From: Eucalyptus grandis
Taxonomy: Eukaryota > Streptophyta > Magnoliopsida > Myrtales > Myrtaceae
Length of the DNA stretch: 64,000 bases
Direction: 5' to 3'
Assembly (NCBI RefSeq): GCF_016545825.1
Contig: NC_052618.1
Coordinates: 13,197,398 to 13,261,397, forward strand
The position numbers and the translations under genes are program-made. This document shows positions 47,431 through 59,360 of this stretch, piece by piece. The notes beneath the pieces are model-generated. The model searched no databases and was not told the DNA's origin. It was given only the letters and a program-made list of their open reading frames with translations. Numbering within the stretch: position 1 is the stretch's first letter; every line of letters starts with the position of its first letter.

Positions 47431-49935
47431 ATCTTCATACTCTACGAAGAAGTCTTTTTTTGTGCTTTCTAGGATTTCAAGTTTTTTTTATTTATTTAGG
47501 ATTTCCCGCTTTTTGAAGATTCAATTATTGCATTCATCTCTAGGGTTTACTTGTTTGCATTTTCCATTCCAATAATGTAATTCATGTGATTATATTCAAT
47601 GAAATTACAAGTTTATTTCCAATTTTGAGGGTATGATGGGGTATACTAAACTAGCCTAGTGACGATGTCTAATAATGAAAAGAAAATATCATCAATGGAG
47701 AAATTATGAAGAGCAAGGGCTCCTTCATACTTCCTTATCCAAAAAATTAAAAAAAAAAAAATCATTTTTGAAGCCATTTCCAAAAGGATCCATTAGATTA
47801 GCCCTATTTAATTTTTTGACGCTTTTACTTCATGTTTTAGAGCATTATTTTCTTGGCTTGATGAGGAAGCATCTAGAAAAGGCACATTACATTGCAATAA
47901 TAGATCAATTGGCTCAACAGTTACTCAACAAATTTGAGAACACATTTCTAAAGAGTCAATATGACAGATTGGGGGCATGGCAGATTTTGGGGTAAAAGCA
48001 AGAAAGGAGTATTTATCAAATCAAAAATCGGGTTCTCGGTCTTGATTGATAGGGGCAATCCAAGGAGGCAATCCTTTTGTGGGGTATAACCCTAAATGAA
48101 TGCTTAAAAACATGTTTTGAGTGTGATAAATTGTCTGTTTGAAGTCTCAAAAGCTTTTCATGCTTAAAGTTGATAGACTCTTTTGAAAAGAGAATTTTCT
48201 TAGTGATTTTATCTATTTAATTCACCAATTTCATGTGAAGATGGTCAATTCAATGAAGTGACATCAAATGTTTAAGAATGCTGAATGAGACGAGTCAGAA
48301 TAATGAAAGGCAAACCTTGTCCTATACATAGTCCTTTACTTATACACTTGTGAGATGAGTATAAAAAGTTCTATATTCGCAAGATAAAGAGTTCTCTCGC
48401 AAAAATGTACGATAACCAAAATGATGAGGGGCAATTCATTTTTCTATCCTAAACACTACAGGTGATCCATTACTTAACCCCTTTGAACCTCATATACTTG
48501 TAGAAATTTTTTCAAATCATCCCCGTCAAGAACCACCCCACATCGGGGCGAATTGGAAGTAAGATGGCATTATGAGGTGAGGAAAATGAAAAGATTTTTT
48601 TTTTTTTCACTTGCATCAATCTTCAAGTCATGCTATTACATTGAATTCATGTGGTAATTTAAGTGCCTTAGGATGACAAAGAGTATTTCTTTTTCTATCT
48701 ATATACTTATATCCTTTGTATAGCCCACTTAAGATTGCAATTTCATTTCTTCAAACCCAGTTGGTGATCATCCACCACACTAGGGAAAGACAAAAGATAA
48801 TTGTTCAAATAGTATGGTCTGGAGTGTTGACAGAAGACAAAGACCTCCCAAGAGTTCAAATGTTAAAAAACACCATATGGTCGTTCAATAGGATTAAGGG
48901 ATATGAAAAAGCAGTGTGCTTGGTAAAAGTAAGGCCAATGCCCAAGAAAAAAGAAGTGAAGGAAAAAGAAAATGAATGAAAACTAGGGGCAAAAAAAAAA
49001 GTGTGCATGGTAAAAGTAAGGTCAATGCCAAAATAATAATAATAAAAACATTGGTTGTAGAAAGTCGTATCCCTCGTGAGGCTTACATAAAGAACTCCAA
49101 TGCCGAGATATTACAATCAATGGAGTTTTGATACAAAGAAAATCTTCGACGATGAAGAAGAGGATTGGTGACAATGCTTAGATGATCATCAACTTTGACC
49201 TCTATACGTATCTTTGAGCCTAACAATCTTTTGTTTCTCAACCCATGAACCTAGCTTACGTTAGGTCTTTTGCAAAGTCTCTTCTGATTAGGGCACGTGA
49301 ATTACCATAGGAGTTCACATGTCTTAAGAATCACTCAAAGAAGTGCGAGTAAGATTTTTTTTTTTCATTTTGCAAGGTTCTTGACTTGTAAACCTAGAGA
49401 TGATTACATAATTATTTTTTCAATTGTCTTGACACAAAGAGTCCTTTTGCCAATATTTACCAAAAAAAAAAGAGTCCCTTTGCCAAGTCGTTAACTAAGC
49501 TCACATTACGATCCCTATTAAAGACCTCTCAGATTGGTAAGGTCGTACTGCTTGCAAAAATACTCGAACCCTTGTTGGTATGGTGATTTGAGATGGAATG
49601 ATTCTCCTAAAATAGCATTTATGAATGAGAGTGAGTGAAAGTCAAACTAACTGAAAATCTCTCATTTAATATTCTTAAGAAATCCATGTTATTGTCTTGA
49701 ACGACAATTCTCTCATGTAGAAATTTGGGTGATGCAAATATGGTAGAGTCATTATGCATAAACCTTGATTAAATTGATGAAAACCTCATTGAATTTTGAA
49801 ATGTGCATTTTAAAGTAGCTTAGATTGGCTACCTCTTTAATGAATGCATACCAGTTCATATTCTAATCGTGTCTGATAGATAATATTTCCTTGAAGACTG
49901 AGTAATACTTGACGTTCAAGTTGCTCCTTGAAGCC
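47431..49935 (+). other. Gypsy interior without recognisable pol
   Basis: No protease, RT, RNase H or integrase motif was found. A 106-codon reading at 47675-47995 and an 87-codon reading at 48716-48979 match nothing I know; the second is lysine-rich at its end. A duplicated phrase GCATGGTAAAAGTAAGG stands near 48920 and 49005. Confidence 0.6.
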
Positions 49936-49936
49936 T

Positions 49937-50560
49937 CGAGATTCAGTGTGCTTTTGTAGCCCAAAGCCCTTTTCACTGATCCAGCATGCTTTTGTAGCCG
50001 AGTGTCCTTTTCATTGATTCGGCGTGCTTTCATACCCCGAAGCCCTATTTACTAATTTGGCATGCTTCCATAGCCCGGTGTCCCTTTATATAGACTTGGC
50101 GTGCTCTCGTAGCCCATAGTCCCTTTTCATCGATCCGGCGTGCTTCCATAACCCGATGTTTCTTTATATTGACTTGGCGTACTTCCGTAGCCTAGAGTCC
50201 CTTTCATCAAAGCGAGCTTTCACAAAACAGTGTCCCTTTATGTTGACCCGGCGTGCTTTCGTAACTCAGAGTCCCTTTCATCGACTTGGCGTGATTTCAT
50301 AGCCCGATGTCCCTCTTTATTGACCCGGCATGCTTCCATTAGCCTGATGTCCCTTTATATCGACTTGGCATGCTTCCGTAGCCTAGAGTCTTTTTTATCG
50401 ACTCGACGTGCTTTCATAGCTCGATGTCTTTCTTAATTGACATAGTGTGCTCTTATAGCCTGGAATTCCTGACCTAGTGTGCTTTCGTAACGTAGAGACC
50501 TTTTCATCGACATGGCCTGCTTCTATAGCCTAGAGCCCCTTATCAAATCAGTGTGTTTAA
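49937..50560 (+). repeat. Minisatellite, about 47-bp unit, about 13 copies
   Basis: The unit reads roughly 'GGCGTGCTTTCGTAGCCC-AGTCCCTTTTCATCGACTT', with variable halves. TGTCCC and AGTCCC forms tend to alternate, suggesting a two-unit higher-order repeat. Tandem arrays in the 3' untranslated part are typical of Tat/Ogre elements. Confidence 0.88.
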
Positions 50561-50689
50561 GAGGTATTGTCTTTCAAGTGCATCGACACTCGACTTGGTC
50601 AAGTTGTCCCCCAAAGATTTTTCTCCAGATTTAGTATGATTAAGGCAAGTGAAGAAATGTTCAGAATCTGGTCAAATGATCCATGTCAC

Positions 50690-50985
50690 AACGCTAGGCG
50701 ATCGAAAAAAGATTCGGGTCCTAGCCAACCAAAACCTTACTTCAGGTGACCGTAGAAAGGTACGGGTCCTATAAAATATTTATTACTCTAACAGGTGACC
50801 GTAGAAAGGTATGGGTCCTGGAAAAGCAGTTTTTCATTCAGACGATCGTAGAAATACTTGAAAAGGCAATTTTTTTTGTCAAGGCGATGAAGAAATGTAT
50901 GGGTCCTAGAAAAGCAGTATCCTTACAAAGTCTCGTTGCTATTCTGGGCAACCGTAGAAAGGTACGGATTTTGGACATATAGCAC
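50690..50985 (+). repeat. Second tandem repeat, core GACCGTAGAAAGGTACGGGTCCT
   Basis: Five or six degenerate copies lie about 50-65 bp apart (about 50698, 50748, 50796, 50841, 50882 and 50950). The variable spacer often includes GAAAAGCAGT. Confidence 0.8.
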
Positions 50986-51190
50986 TAACTATCTTGAATA
51001 ACTCTACCTTCCTTGAAGGTAAGTTGTTCTAGGTAGGTTCCTTTATCATCTGCATTAGCATTACCATGCATTACATAAATTGCTTTCAAAAATGGAATTC
51101 ATTTTCCAACAAAAATCATTCAATGCATGTGTATGACCAAAATTTAGGTCTTAATTTATTTTTGAAGGCAACCTCTACGAGCTCACATTC

Positions 51191-51203
51191 AAAGAGGGGA
51201 AGT
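51191..51203 (+). other. Polypurine tract of gypsy element
   Basis: AAAGAGGGGAAGT directly precedes the TGTTGACACC start of the 3' LTR. Confidence 0.8.
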
Positions 51204-53981
51204 TGTTGACACCTAAATTTTGGCGGCCCAATCATTTATTTATTACCTAAAAATTAGGGATTAATTCTTAACCCCTAAAAAAAGATAATAACATAATTAA
51301 ATTGCGTAGCATATAGTTTTAGAAGCATTTTTTTTATTATTGCATTCGCATTGGACTAGTGACAGATGGGTTTGAATTGGTAGTTATGAGCTTTAATTTG
51401 ATGAGTTGGATTAAGCCCGAGAAGAGAACAAATTAGCCCGAGCCCCTTTTTTTGACCGAAAACTATCTTATGAGAAATTGAGATTTGATATTTCTAGTGA
51501 TATGAAGAGATATTGCAAGCTCATCTTTGCAAGATTTAAAATTTGAGGAAGATCCTATTACAATCTTGAATCTTTGGCAATATGTGATAAAATCGGTAGA
51601 GAATATTCCTTTTTGCATAGTCCAAAGATACAAATGAAATCTAGAAGATATGTCGAAAATAAAAAGAAATATTGCATTCGAGAGAAGATCTTCGTGAATG
51701 TCAATTTGAAGAAGGAAATAAAGCCCTAGTCCGCTTACCTATAAAAAGGTTGCTACACGACAGAAAGCAAAGATGCCACGCAAAGATGCCACGCATTGAA
51801 TATACAGCCACACAAGGGATTCCCTTTTCATTCTATGGAGGACAACAGAGGAGGGTTCTATTTCGGAGAGTCCTCTTTAGTCAACAGGGGGAGGCAAACT
51901 ATAGAATACCCCTTTACCAAAAAAAAAAAAAAAATAGAATACCCGGCCACCACGGCAAAATCGTTAGAGAGAGCATGTGAGTGGAGAGAAAAGGTGACAA
52001 GGGCGGTCTCTTTTGGGCCCACCGATGAATAGGAAACAAAAGTGGAGGGGTTTTCTTTTGCTGGACGTACGGACGCAGAGGAAAAGAAAAGACCAGAGAA
52101 AGAAATTCTTCTTCGGTGGACCACGACTAAGCTGCCCCATTCCAGACGTTGTCAACCCCCCATTGCCATGCGTTGCTGACCTCGTCGTCGAGCTTGCACC
52201 GCTAAGGCTTGCGGCTTCCTTGGGACTATCGTTCCGCTCCCCATCGCACCACCGGACCGAGGCCTCGCAGTTGCTGTGTCCACCTCCAACGACGAGAAGG
52301 AGCCGTTACAACACCCGCCTCTGTCCCCCACAGCTAGCCGAGCGCCACAAAAATCCGGTCCCGACAGCCAAGTCCAAGCTGTGAGCTTCGCCAAGCATCA
52401 CTATATCGCGTTGTGAGTAGCCGTGGTCAATAATCGGAATAGGTAAAAATTTTGTCTTTTTTTTTTTTTTTTCCAAAAATTCCGTTTCCTTATTTGATAT
52501 ATCCGTAGATGCACATGACTGAAATTCCCGATATGCTAAGATATCCGTAATCTTGAGTAGTCTTTTAAGTTGGGAAATTTTTTTAATTTCACAACGTGCA
52601 TATGATTCACAGTCTGAAGATTGTGCCCGAAATCTGACTCGTAATTGCACGGAAAAATTACCAATCCGATCTCACGCTTGAGATTTGATTCGTGATTTTG
52701 TTTAAAATTGGTCAATCCGATCTCATGCGCGAGATATGATTTGTTAATTTATGGATATAAATTTTATCTTGCTTGATTTGCTGTCGTGTTATTTGAATTG
52801 ATTTTGTTTTCATAAAAGAAAACCAAAAAATATATTTGAGTTCAAATTAGGTTCATGTTAGAGTTAGAGTATTTCTTGTTTTAGGGTTATTTTGCATATT
52901 TAGAATAGGAAATTTTTTATTTCGAATTAAAAAAAAATCCAAAAAAAAAAATTGGATGTTGGTTTGTTTTTATTAATTTAAGATGCACGTTTAATTATGT
53001 GACAATTTTAATTTCGAATTTCATTAAAAAAAACTAGAATTAAGGCATTCTTTGTACGTCATTGCATATTATGATAAGATTGCATGTTTAGTTTTTATTT
53101 TCTAATTAATTAAGTTTAGATATAGATAGGTTACATTTTAGGATAGGGATTACCAAGTTGAGATAACATCATAATTTAAATTAAGATTTGGCTTAACCTG
53201 ATTCTTAATATAAGTTGGATGATACCTTAATCTGGATAGATAATTTTCATGATTTTCTAATTTCAAATATCATGGAAAATACCCAAAAAAAATCTTTGAA
53301 TAAATTAATTTCATTCTTTATGATAGATTGCATGCTCATTAAGAAAACACAAAATATTTCACTTACGTTGTATAGTCTAGGTCATGTTGCCATGTCATGT
53401 CATTTCATGTTAAATTAGTAGCATGCATTGCATAAATCATGGTTCTCATTAAATAAGTGAAAACAAAAAAGTAATTGCATGTTAATTAGAAATCATATTT
53501 GGGACTATCGATGTGAATTCTAATCTAACATTGCAGATGCTTTCGTTGCGATGAGGTGAGTCCTGTAATTCATTCGTCACTTTGTTTGGGTGTTAAATTG
53601 GTGGTTTGCGCACCCACATGGTCACCTCACATGTTATGAAAGTAAAATAAAATCAATTCAAACTACCTGCAAAACATTTTTTTTTTCAAAATAAAAGAAA
53701 AATATACCAAAATGGCGTTAGAGAAATATAGCGTAACCAAGTCCTCGAACTCACAATCTGATTCTTAGGAGTAAAATAAATCTCTAATTACTTTACTTGG
53801 GTTTCTAATCGACCCACTAAAAATAGATTAGTGACGACTCATAATTAAAAAATTTGTTGTATGTTAAAAACTTGAACATAAGTCACGAATTGGTATGAGC
53901 TTGGGAGAGCTCGAGTTAAATCTAGGCTTAACAATCTATTAACCAAACCTTAGGTAGTTCACTTGAGGTTAGGTAACGACA
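51204..53981 (+). repeat. 3' LTR of Tat-like gypsy
   Basis: 2778 bp, TGTTGACACC...AACGACA. It serves as the empty-site reference for the three insertions in the 5' LTR. It also has its own A-run expansion near 51920. Confidence 0.92.
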
Positions 53982-54861
53982 GAGAAGAAGAAGAGAAAGA
54001 GAGAGAGAGAAGAGAGAAGAAAAAGAAAGAAGATAAAAGAAGTTTACCAAGATATTTCCCCAAAAACTCATCATATCCTTCACCCACTTGCCCCTAAAAC
54101 CCTATATGCCAAGCATTTTGTCCCCAAATATCTTCTTAATTCTAGTTTCTTAGAAACAATAATTTTTTATCCAAAAATTCCAATTTTGCCTCTTAATCCG
54201 AATTTCCTTTTCCTTTTTTTGGGTCGATAATTCCTTTTTCGAAAATTATCGGAGTTGTCAATAATTCGATGAATAATGAGACGACGTCCAATAATTAGAT
54301 CTCGAAACCCTCAAAAGTTCAATACCTGAAATTGAATTAAACTTCATGATTAAAAATTGATCGAACGTGACTTTAGTACTACCTAATCTATTGGGTAACT
54401 TTTAGGGGTTCTTGCTCGTTTGACCCGTGGTCGATAATTTTCGACTCACGTTTGTGCATCTTCGAATCATAGACAACCCTTTGTTATCATGTAATCGTGA
54501 GGGTTTAATTATGTACCATGAATATAATATTAATAAAAAATCGGTTTATTGTCATTTGACGCGAATATCGTAACCATGTGAAATTATCCACGAATCAACT
54601 ATTTACTTCCGTCGAATCAACTTATATCTATTCGCTAATTGATTTATAACAGTGTAGTATTGACTCTTGTTGATTTTTATGGTCGAGCAATCGATTTCTG
54701 ATTGAATTCTCTAGTCTTTCATGTTTTTAACCATTTACGGACTCACCTAATAGATTAGTTAACTCGTGAGTGATCAGTTCAGAGTAAAATAACCATAAGT
54801 GTATCAATGAAATAAACATTTCATATATTTCGAAATGGGAGCCAAATTTTGGGATATCACA
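53982..54861 (-). mobile_element. Last piece of the TGTCACG-type LTR insertion
   Basis: A GA-rich start (53982-54040), then the segment related to 3300-3957 (ATTTTCGACTCACG, GAGTGATCA) and the end TATCACA, followed by TGCAT. No coding is seen. Confidence 0.7.
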
Positions 54862-55406
54862 TGCATTTTGTGCTTATTATCCATAGAAATTGACACCACA
54901 TCCATTGAGTCCTATGTATAAAGGCTTGCCTGTTTGCTGCTATTCACAGGCAATAAAGCTATTGTTCAGAACACACACACTGTTACATCACGATGCTAAG
55001 TTCCCTCGATGTTCTCCATTCATTCATACTGTTAGTTTAATATTGATGTTGAATTACAAATCAGTAAACTACTGAAATAGTAGCAGAAGTATATTCTACG
55101 AGGCCATACGAAGGTTAGAAATGGAGGCTTTTGCTTAGCCGAAGGTGTTTTGTGTAACAGACACAAACTGTGTCCTATCGTCATCTTGGTCTGCTCCTCT
55201 TGTTTTCTCAATCCTTGAAAAACTTATGTAAAACGGCTTGTGGATAGTTTCGATGGTATAAAAAGTAGCTTTTGCATTTCATGGTACAGGGAACAATCAT
55301 ACTCTGCATCCTTTACGGCAATACAAGAAAACTGGTCTTTCTATTCCTTAGTTGCACTGCACCAGGAGTGTTCTCTTTCCACTTAATTAAATAGGGAGAG
55401 AACAAA

Positions 55407-56022
55407 GCAAGTGCCACAACTTTGTAAGCGCTCATTGTGTGCCATAACTTTTTTTAGTCGCTCATTTAAGTATTACGTCAAAGTAAAATATATCATTTCA
55501 GTGACATTTTTGGCAAATCATTCTACTTGGATTTTTTTTTATATTAATTTTCCATCTGACGTGGATTTTTTAAACTTTTAAAATTTTACGATTTACTTTT
55601 TTAAAGTATTATTGTATTTTTTTCAAGGCTAGTGAGGGTCACTGACAATCCTTGCCGATTGCAAAGAGGCAAGTGTTGTGTTGGCCTTGGCTGTGAAGGC
55701 CCTCACCTAGTGTGGCCGCAAAGGCAGCCTTGCCCACGACCACCTAGATCCGGCGAGTGCCTTTGTGGCTGAAGGCGAGGGTCACAGGCCCTAAAAAAGG
55801 GCAAAAATAAAAAATAAAATTCAAAAAATATTTAAAAATATTTAAATTTTGTATACATCAATGTTGGTCAAATCATATAAGACGACAATGTTTACATTAG
55901 ATTTTTTGGTAAGGTAAATTGCAATGGCATTCAAATGATCGATTTTTTTAAATTTGTAACACTCAAGTGAGGAAAAAAAATTATGACGCTTATTGAGCGC
56001 CAAAATTATGGCACTTGTGCCT
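55407..56022. mobile_element. MITE shared by both promoters (copy B)
   Basis: The ends CAAGTGCCACAACTTTGTAA and AAAATTATGGCACTTG are inverted, with GCGCTCA / TGAGCGCC next to them. The GC-rich, self-complementary centre is as in copy A. Confidence 0.65.
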
Positions 56023-56215
56023 AATTTTAAATATTTCAGCACTTAATTTAGTTATCAAACAAGCTGAAATTCTTCTACTAGTCCAATCATTGGTAGGCTC
56101 ATGCTTGTCTAAGAATTCGTAATTCGATCTAGTCCGATCCAAAAAGGAGTACAAACCATTGTTGATGTCTCGGTTTGATCAAAGCTTCTTTATTTTTTTG
56201 CCAGTAGGAGTATAT

Positions 56216-57440
56216 TGGTAGTTTATGAAGCACGGACACGTTGCACGTGCTTTCGTGTCATGTCCGACACGTGTCGAAGCGTGTTGGACACGTCGACACG
56301 CTCTCGTATCCAATTTTCTGACACATGATCAACTTTTCTCAACATGTTTCAACACGCATGTCCAGAAGACGATGGAGGGTCGAGGCGAGGGCGAGGGAGT
56401 AGAGACAAGGCTGCAAGTGACGGCGAGCCCACGATGGTGAGAGACGGCCAGAGAAAGAGTAGAGATTGAGGCGAGGGCTGCCACAGTGATGCTACGATAG
56501 GTCGACAATGAGGTTGCAGTTGCAAGGGAGGAATGATCAAGGCAAGGTAGTAAACGATTGTGACAAGGACCGAGAGCACGCACAGATCGAGAGGAAGAGG
56601 AGAGGAGGGGGGTCGTGTGACCAAGAGGAGGAGGAGAATGATTGAGAGGAAGAGGAGAGGAAGATGAGAGGAAGGGGGTCGTGCGACCAGGAGGAGGAGG
56701 AGAAGGATCGAGAGGAAGAGGAGAGGAAGGGGGTCGTGCGGTGAGCGACAAGGAGGAGGAGGAGAAGGAGAGCGCTAGCTAGGGTTTTTGATAAGGAAAC
56801 TCAAAAGGAATAAAAAAAAAGGGGGACTCTAATGGTGAGATTTTTCATTTTGGAGGGAGGGGGGAAGTGACAGCCTGGTGGGGGGGGGGAAAGTAAAGTG
56901 AAATAAATTTGGAGGTGGGGGGAAATAGATGAAGGAAAGAAGGGAGTGGGGGTTGGGGTGGACCCCGGGGACTTCTTTTATCGGAAAAATAAATAAATGA
57001 AATTTAAAAATAATTTTGAAAAATAAAAGTATTGAATTTTGAAAGATGATAAATTTTGGTTATCGTAGAAGATCATGGATTTATTTAAATAAGTTGATTT
57101 TAATGTTCCATTAGTCCTTAGTTTCATCAATAACTTTTGTTAAAGTTAAAAACATGTTTTCAAACATGTATATGTATTAATTATGAATATATCTTTTGAA
57201 TTTCCAATGAATTTATTTATTAATATTATTAGTATAAATTTATTATAGACTCTTTTTTTTAGTTAATTAATTAATTATGAATTTGAATCAAATTAATTAA
57301 AAACATAAATATTCATTTAATATACAATATATTTTAACGTGTCGGAATTTTTTATTTTAAAAAAAATGATGTATTGACATGTCGTGTCGTGTCGCATTTT
57401 CGTTATTGAGTGTTGATGCTACTTAGCTAATAATGATCGG
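56216..57440. mobile_element. B-only insertion with CACGGACACG / CGTGTCGTGTC ends
   Basis: Absent from copy A at about 23712. The left end has GAAGCACGGACACG and repeated GACACG / GTGTCG words. The right end has CATGTCGTGTCGTGTCG. Inverted arrays of this kind mark a common plant DNA-transposon or MITE type. No transposase and no clear target duplication are seen. Its centre is GA-rich. Confidence 0.6.
56585..56770 (+). repeat. GA-rich tandem repeat, three units of about 55-66 bp
   Basis: Each unit holds GAGAGGAAGAGGAGAGGA, then GGGGGTCGTGCG or a variant, then AGGAGGAGGAGAA. It lies inside the B-only insertion and produces proline-rich readings on the minus strand that are not genes. Confidence 0.85.
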
Positions 57441-57782
57441 GCAACAGAAACACGCCAGGCTTTTTGGCTGGTTGTATGAAAGCCGAAAGCGCGGAAGCAG
57501 CCTGCAGCGTTTTCCAGGAAAATTGCCAGATTTTTCCGGAAAATTACATGTGTTAGTCACGCGCTTCTTCTCTCTCTCTCTCCGCGGGACACGCACGCGC
57601 GTACACACGACGGCGAAGACAAACCACCTGTCCAAACTTGGGGGAGGAAATTCGAGTCGGCGAAAGACAAAGTTCGATCGCCACAATGACGAGACGAAAG
57701 AAAGCGATGGACGGATCGAGATGCTTCTTCCGCTGGAGAAACTCAACCTGAGAGGGAATCTTAATAAGGTGGTCATCGTGCT

Positions 57783-58815
57783 CCTGGCTACTTGCTGCAC
57801 AATCGATGCAACATCCGCGTCATCTCGCGTTTTTTGGGCGCTTCCCTTTCGTAACAAAGCACGAAAAATCTGAGGGTGAATTTGTTCCAGGAGAATTTCA
57901 TGATAAAAAGAAAACTTTTCAAGATATAATTTTTTTAAAAGGTTGATTGTTTTCCTTTATTTGATGAAATGTAACCAAGAAGATATAGTAACTTTAATGT
58001 CATGGCAAAAAAAAAAAAAATTGAACATTTTAACCAATTTTATTTTTCTTCCTTTCTGTTGGTTGCTGAGCTTTGGCGACGGCTGGTTATCAGTCATAGT
58101 GGTGGGCCAGTGAGGTCAAGATCACCTAGCCAATGACTGGCACAAGACGAAGAAGAAGGAAAATGAAAAACTAGAAAAAAAAATAAAATAAAAAAAAAAT
58201 GAAATTAAAATATTAAAATATTTGAGATCAGCAATTCTAGAAAGTGTTTTCATCTTTTTAGATTTAGTTTCATTTTTCTAAATTTATGCATGACTATTTT
58301 CGTTAATCGAAAAGTGTTTTCGATTAACTCATTTTCCGACCGCACACCAAACGGGTGCTCTATGAAAGTCTAGAAAATAAATTTCCAAAAAAGATACTTT
58401 CTCTCAAATAAACGCATCTTTAATTAAGTCGCATAAAAAATGACGTAATATAGGATGAGACTATCCTAAATTACTCAACTAAAGGCTGCTAATTGAGACT
58501 TTATGAAACTCTCGATTTGACCAGTCCACGATCCTAAGTACTTTGTTATTATATTTGTTCGGCGAAAATTTTATCAAATTAAATTTTTTCTTAAGAAAAT
58601 CGGGACTTTCGGTTGAAGGGTCCGTCCTTCATGTTTGTAAAGGGCGATCGGACATTCCCTGAATTCCAGGTATCCATATGGGTGGGCGTCGTTCGTGGGT
58701 TCGTGTGCGCGCTTTTGAACGAAATGGACATAATATCGGACCTTCAAAATGTTGACCTAAAGAAAAAAGAAGAAGAAGAAGAAGAGAGGAGATGAATTAC
58801 AAAATTTTGAAGAAA
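57783..58815. mobile_element. B-only insertion, probably one or more MITEs
   Basis: In copy A the flanking phrases (AATCTTAATAA and TCCTTTATAGCCTA) are almost adjacent (24088-24130). In B about 1 kb separates them. It includes CATTTTCCGACCGCACACCAAACGGG (about 58330), a usual hAT-MITE end phrase, and A-rich runs. Confidence 0.5.
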
Positions 58816-59097
58816 TAATATCCTTTATAGCCTAAACTTTTGATTTTTATCCAGCACACCCTCTAACTGGATGAGGGTTGCAATTTCAATTTTCAAAAAT
58901 CGGGGATATTTGTCGAAATATTTTCATGTCACCTGTTGCACGCCACTGGAGCACATGTGAGGATGAGCTTGAACTCCAAGAAAGCCTTTGGCATTGACCC
59001 CACTTTTTATTTTTTTGATCTATTATTGACCCATTTCGCTGGCTTAGGTTTGCAAATCTTTTAATTTAATCACTCTACTACTGAAGAAGGTCTCCAC

Positions 59098-59134
59098 ACC
59101 CATTCTCTCTCTTCTCTCTCTCTCTCTCTCTCTC
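59098..59134 (+). repeat. (CT)n microsatellite
   Basis: About seventeen CT units with one interruption. Copy A has no matching run at the same place (about 24370-24400), which instead has a C-rich and then A-rich run. Confidence 0.9.
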
Positions 59135-59360
59135 TGAAAGTATATATATTGGTAAAGGCAAGTGTAAATAAATAGAGAAAGCCAAGATACACAAAATCTG
59201 GTGCCAAAAGTGTTTATGGCGTCTAAGAATTTTATCCATACAATTCCATCGCCGACAATTAAATCTCTAACTTTTAAGGAATATATAGTTTTACGAAACA
59301 CTGGAGTTTTGTTTGAAGTGTATCAAAAAGATTTGGTGTTGCTATAAGTATAATTGTAAA

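Larger units (their letters stand above)
41300..53981 (+). mobile_element. Tat-like Ty3-gypsy retrotransposon with gag but no pol (12.7 kb)
   Basis: Direct LTRs (41300-45087, 51204-53981) begin TGTTGACA and end TGACA / CGACA. The flanks are GGGAA (41295-41299) and GAGAA (53982-53986), a 5-bp duplication with one change. A purine tract AAAGAGGGGAAGT precedes the 3' LTR. After gag there are 3.8 kb without protease, RT, RNase H or integrase motifs in any frame, then two blocks of tandem repeats. Gag type and repeat-rich 3' region point to the Tat/Ogre group. It is a non-autonomous form, similar in plan to TR-GAG elements. Confidence 0.85.
34203..54861 (-). mobile_element. Compound nest at one target site: LTR-type insertion holding a copia and a gypsy element
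   Basis: Starts TGTCACGCCCC and ends TATCACA with exact TGCAT duplications (34198-34202, 54862-54866). Beyond it the promoter of copy B resumes in register with copy A (about 22326). Removing the copia (about 34391-39796) and the gypsy element (41300-53981) leaves about 2.57 kb of the same LTR-type family as 442-3957. That remnant occupies 34203-34390, 39797-41299 and 53982-54861. Read on the minus strand it starts TGTGATATCCC, and it is probably a solo LTR. Confidence 0.8.

Noticed and set aside
47675..47995. 106-codon reading as a retroviral accessory protein
   Set aside because: No motif, Lys/Leu-rich, broken context. Left as unassigned gypsy interior.
49937..50560. CRISPR-like array
   Set aside because: Repeats are contiguous with degenerate units and no unique spacers, inside a plant retrotransposon.
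56329..56751. 140-codon Pro/Ser-rich reading on the minus strand
   Set aside because: Translation of the GA-rich tandem repeat in the B-only insertion.
57423..57873. Readings of 144-146 codons on both strands upstream of copy B
   Set aside because: They span the end of a private insertion. The aligned copy A sequence has a different frame.
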